From Pandoraea bronchicola (GTDB taxonomy: Bacteria > Pseudomonadota > Gammaproteobacteria > Burkholderiales > Burkholderiaceae): DNA of 64,000 nucleotides. The translations under genes and the position numbers were made by a program. Shown piece after piece: positions 63,719 to 64,000 of the stretch (position 1 is the stretch's first letter; each line of letters starts with the position of its first letter). The DNA is taken from positions 1 through 64,000 of the forward strand of contig NZ_CABPST010000008.1 in NCBI RefSeq assembly GCF_902459805.1. Reading direction: 5' to 3'. The notes below the pieces were generated by a model that was given only the letters and a program-made list of their open reading frames with translations, did not search any database and was not told the DNA's origin.

Positions 63719-64000
63719 TTAGCGGCGGAAGGTCGACAGTCGCGACTTCGAGATCGAGGTCGCGGCGACCTGAACGTGCGAAGCGAGTTCGGCTTCGACA
63801 CGCTCACGCGTCCAGCGCGAGGTCGGCACGGAGATGTTGATGGCAGCGACGGCGTGTCCGTCGTGGTCGGTGATGGGAGCGGCGACCGAAATATCACCCA
63901 TCACCGTCTCGCTCTCGACGATGGCATAGCCTCGTCGCGCGGCCATTTGTATGCGTTCGAGCAGTTTTTTCTCGTCCGTGACCGTGTACGGCGTCATCGG
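63719..64000 (-). CDS. IclR-family transcriptional regulator, C-terminal part
   Basis: The frame is open to the window end, so only about the last 93 residues of the effector-binding domain are seen. LLERIQMAARRGYAIVESET, then GDISVAAPITDHDGHAVAAI and NISVPTSRWTRERV are the classic end of the IclR ligand domain. The DNA-binding half lies outside. It converges on the DapA-family gene with a 40-bp gap and is the likely regulator of the neighbouring catabolic cluster. Confidence 0.9.
   Translation of the reverse strand, partial: PMTPYTVTDEKKLLERIQMAARRGYAIVESETVMGDISVAAPITDHDGHAVAAINISVPTSRWTRERVEAELASHVQVAATSISKSRLSTFRR

Overview
The window is ordinary bacterial chromosome with high G+C, tightly packed genes and strong shadow coding in other frames. 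Gene content and order (zapA followed by 6S RNA; scpA-panC-panD; tamAB; metG and apbC back to back; dcd next to a large basic amino acid decarboxylase; argH, ppc and hemCDXY in a row) point to a betaproteobacterium of the order Burkholderiales. I lean towards Pandoraea or a close Burkholderiaceae relative from memory of such gene orders, not from a search. I see no insertion sequence, prophage, CRISPR array or tRNA gene. LAYOUT: 1-2.25 kb holds the end of etfA and a long acyl-CoA dehydrogenase (fatty acid oxidation electron flow). 2.6-4.3 kb has a small membrane protein, 6S RNA and the zapA pair. 4.4-18.2 kb is a cobalamin region. A B12 riboswitch leads btuB-btuC-btuD-cobO-cobT-cobS-cobC. btuF points back towards it, and a second arm (cobU-cbiB-cobD) runs divergently from cobQ. 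Together these import corrinoids and carry out adenosylation, amidation, aminopropanol attachment and nucleotide loop assembly; corrin ring synthesis genes are not in the window. Two tiny lipoprotein genes and a block of nested inverted repeats sit in the middle of it. 18.3-21.8 kb holds an orphan ParA-like ATPase, panD, panC, scpA and a DUF3460 gene. 22.1-28.7 kb is tamA-tamB followed by a lipoprotein that looks like two tandem BamE/OmlA-type modules. 28.7-41.2 kb carries small regulatory and housekeeping genes, metG, an OmpA-like lipoprotein, apbC, dcd, the decarboxylase, gltS and argH. 41.3-49.7 kb has a secreted-type chorismate mutase, ppc and hemC-hemD-hemX-hemY. ACCESSORY END: 49.8-64 kb is less conserved. 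It starts with an unrecognised 482-residue protein with a Ser/Thr-rich N-terminus, whose ribosome binding site lies in a hairpin, and then a drug-type MFS exporter. A catabolic cluster follows: MFS uptake transporter, short-chain dehydrogenase and aldehyde dehydrogenase on the minus strand, and an FAD-linked 2-hydroxyacid dehydrogenase, a PotD-type ABC importer (binding protein, ATPase, fused double permease), a dihydrodipicolinate synthase-family lyase and a partial IclR regulator on the other side. The divergent promoter gap at 56.85-57.07 kb contains a 28-bp, 24/28 symmetric dyad that looks like the operator of this cluster. No wholly new system is obvious. The best leads are the cluster and its dyad, the 49.8 kb orphan with its RBS hairpin, the duplicated BamE-like lipoprotein behind tamAB, and the inverted-repeat block at 13.4-13.5 kb.
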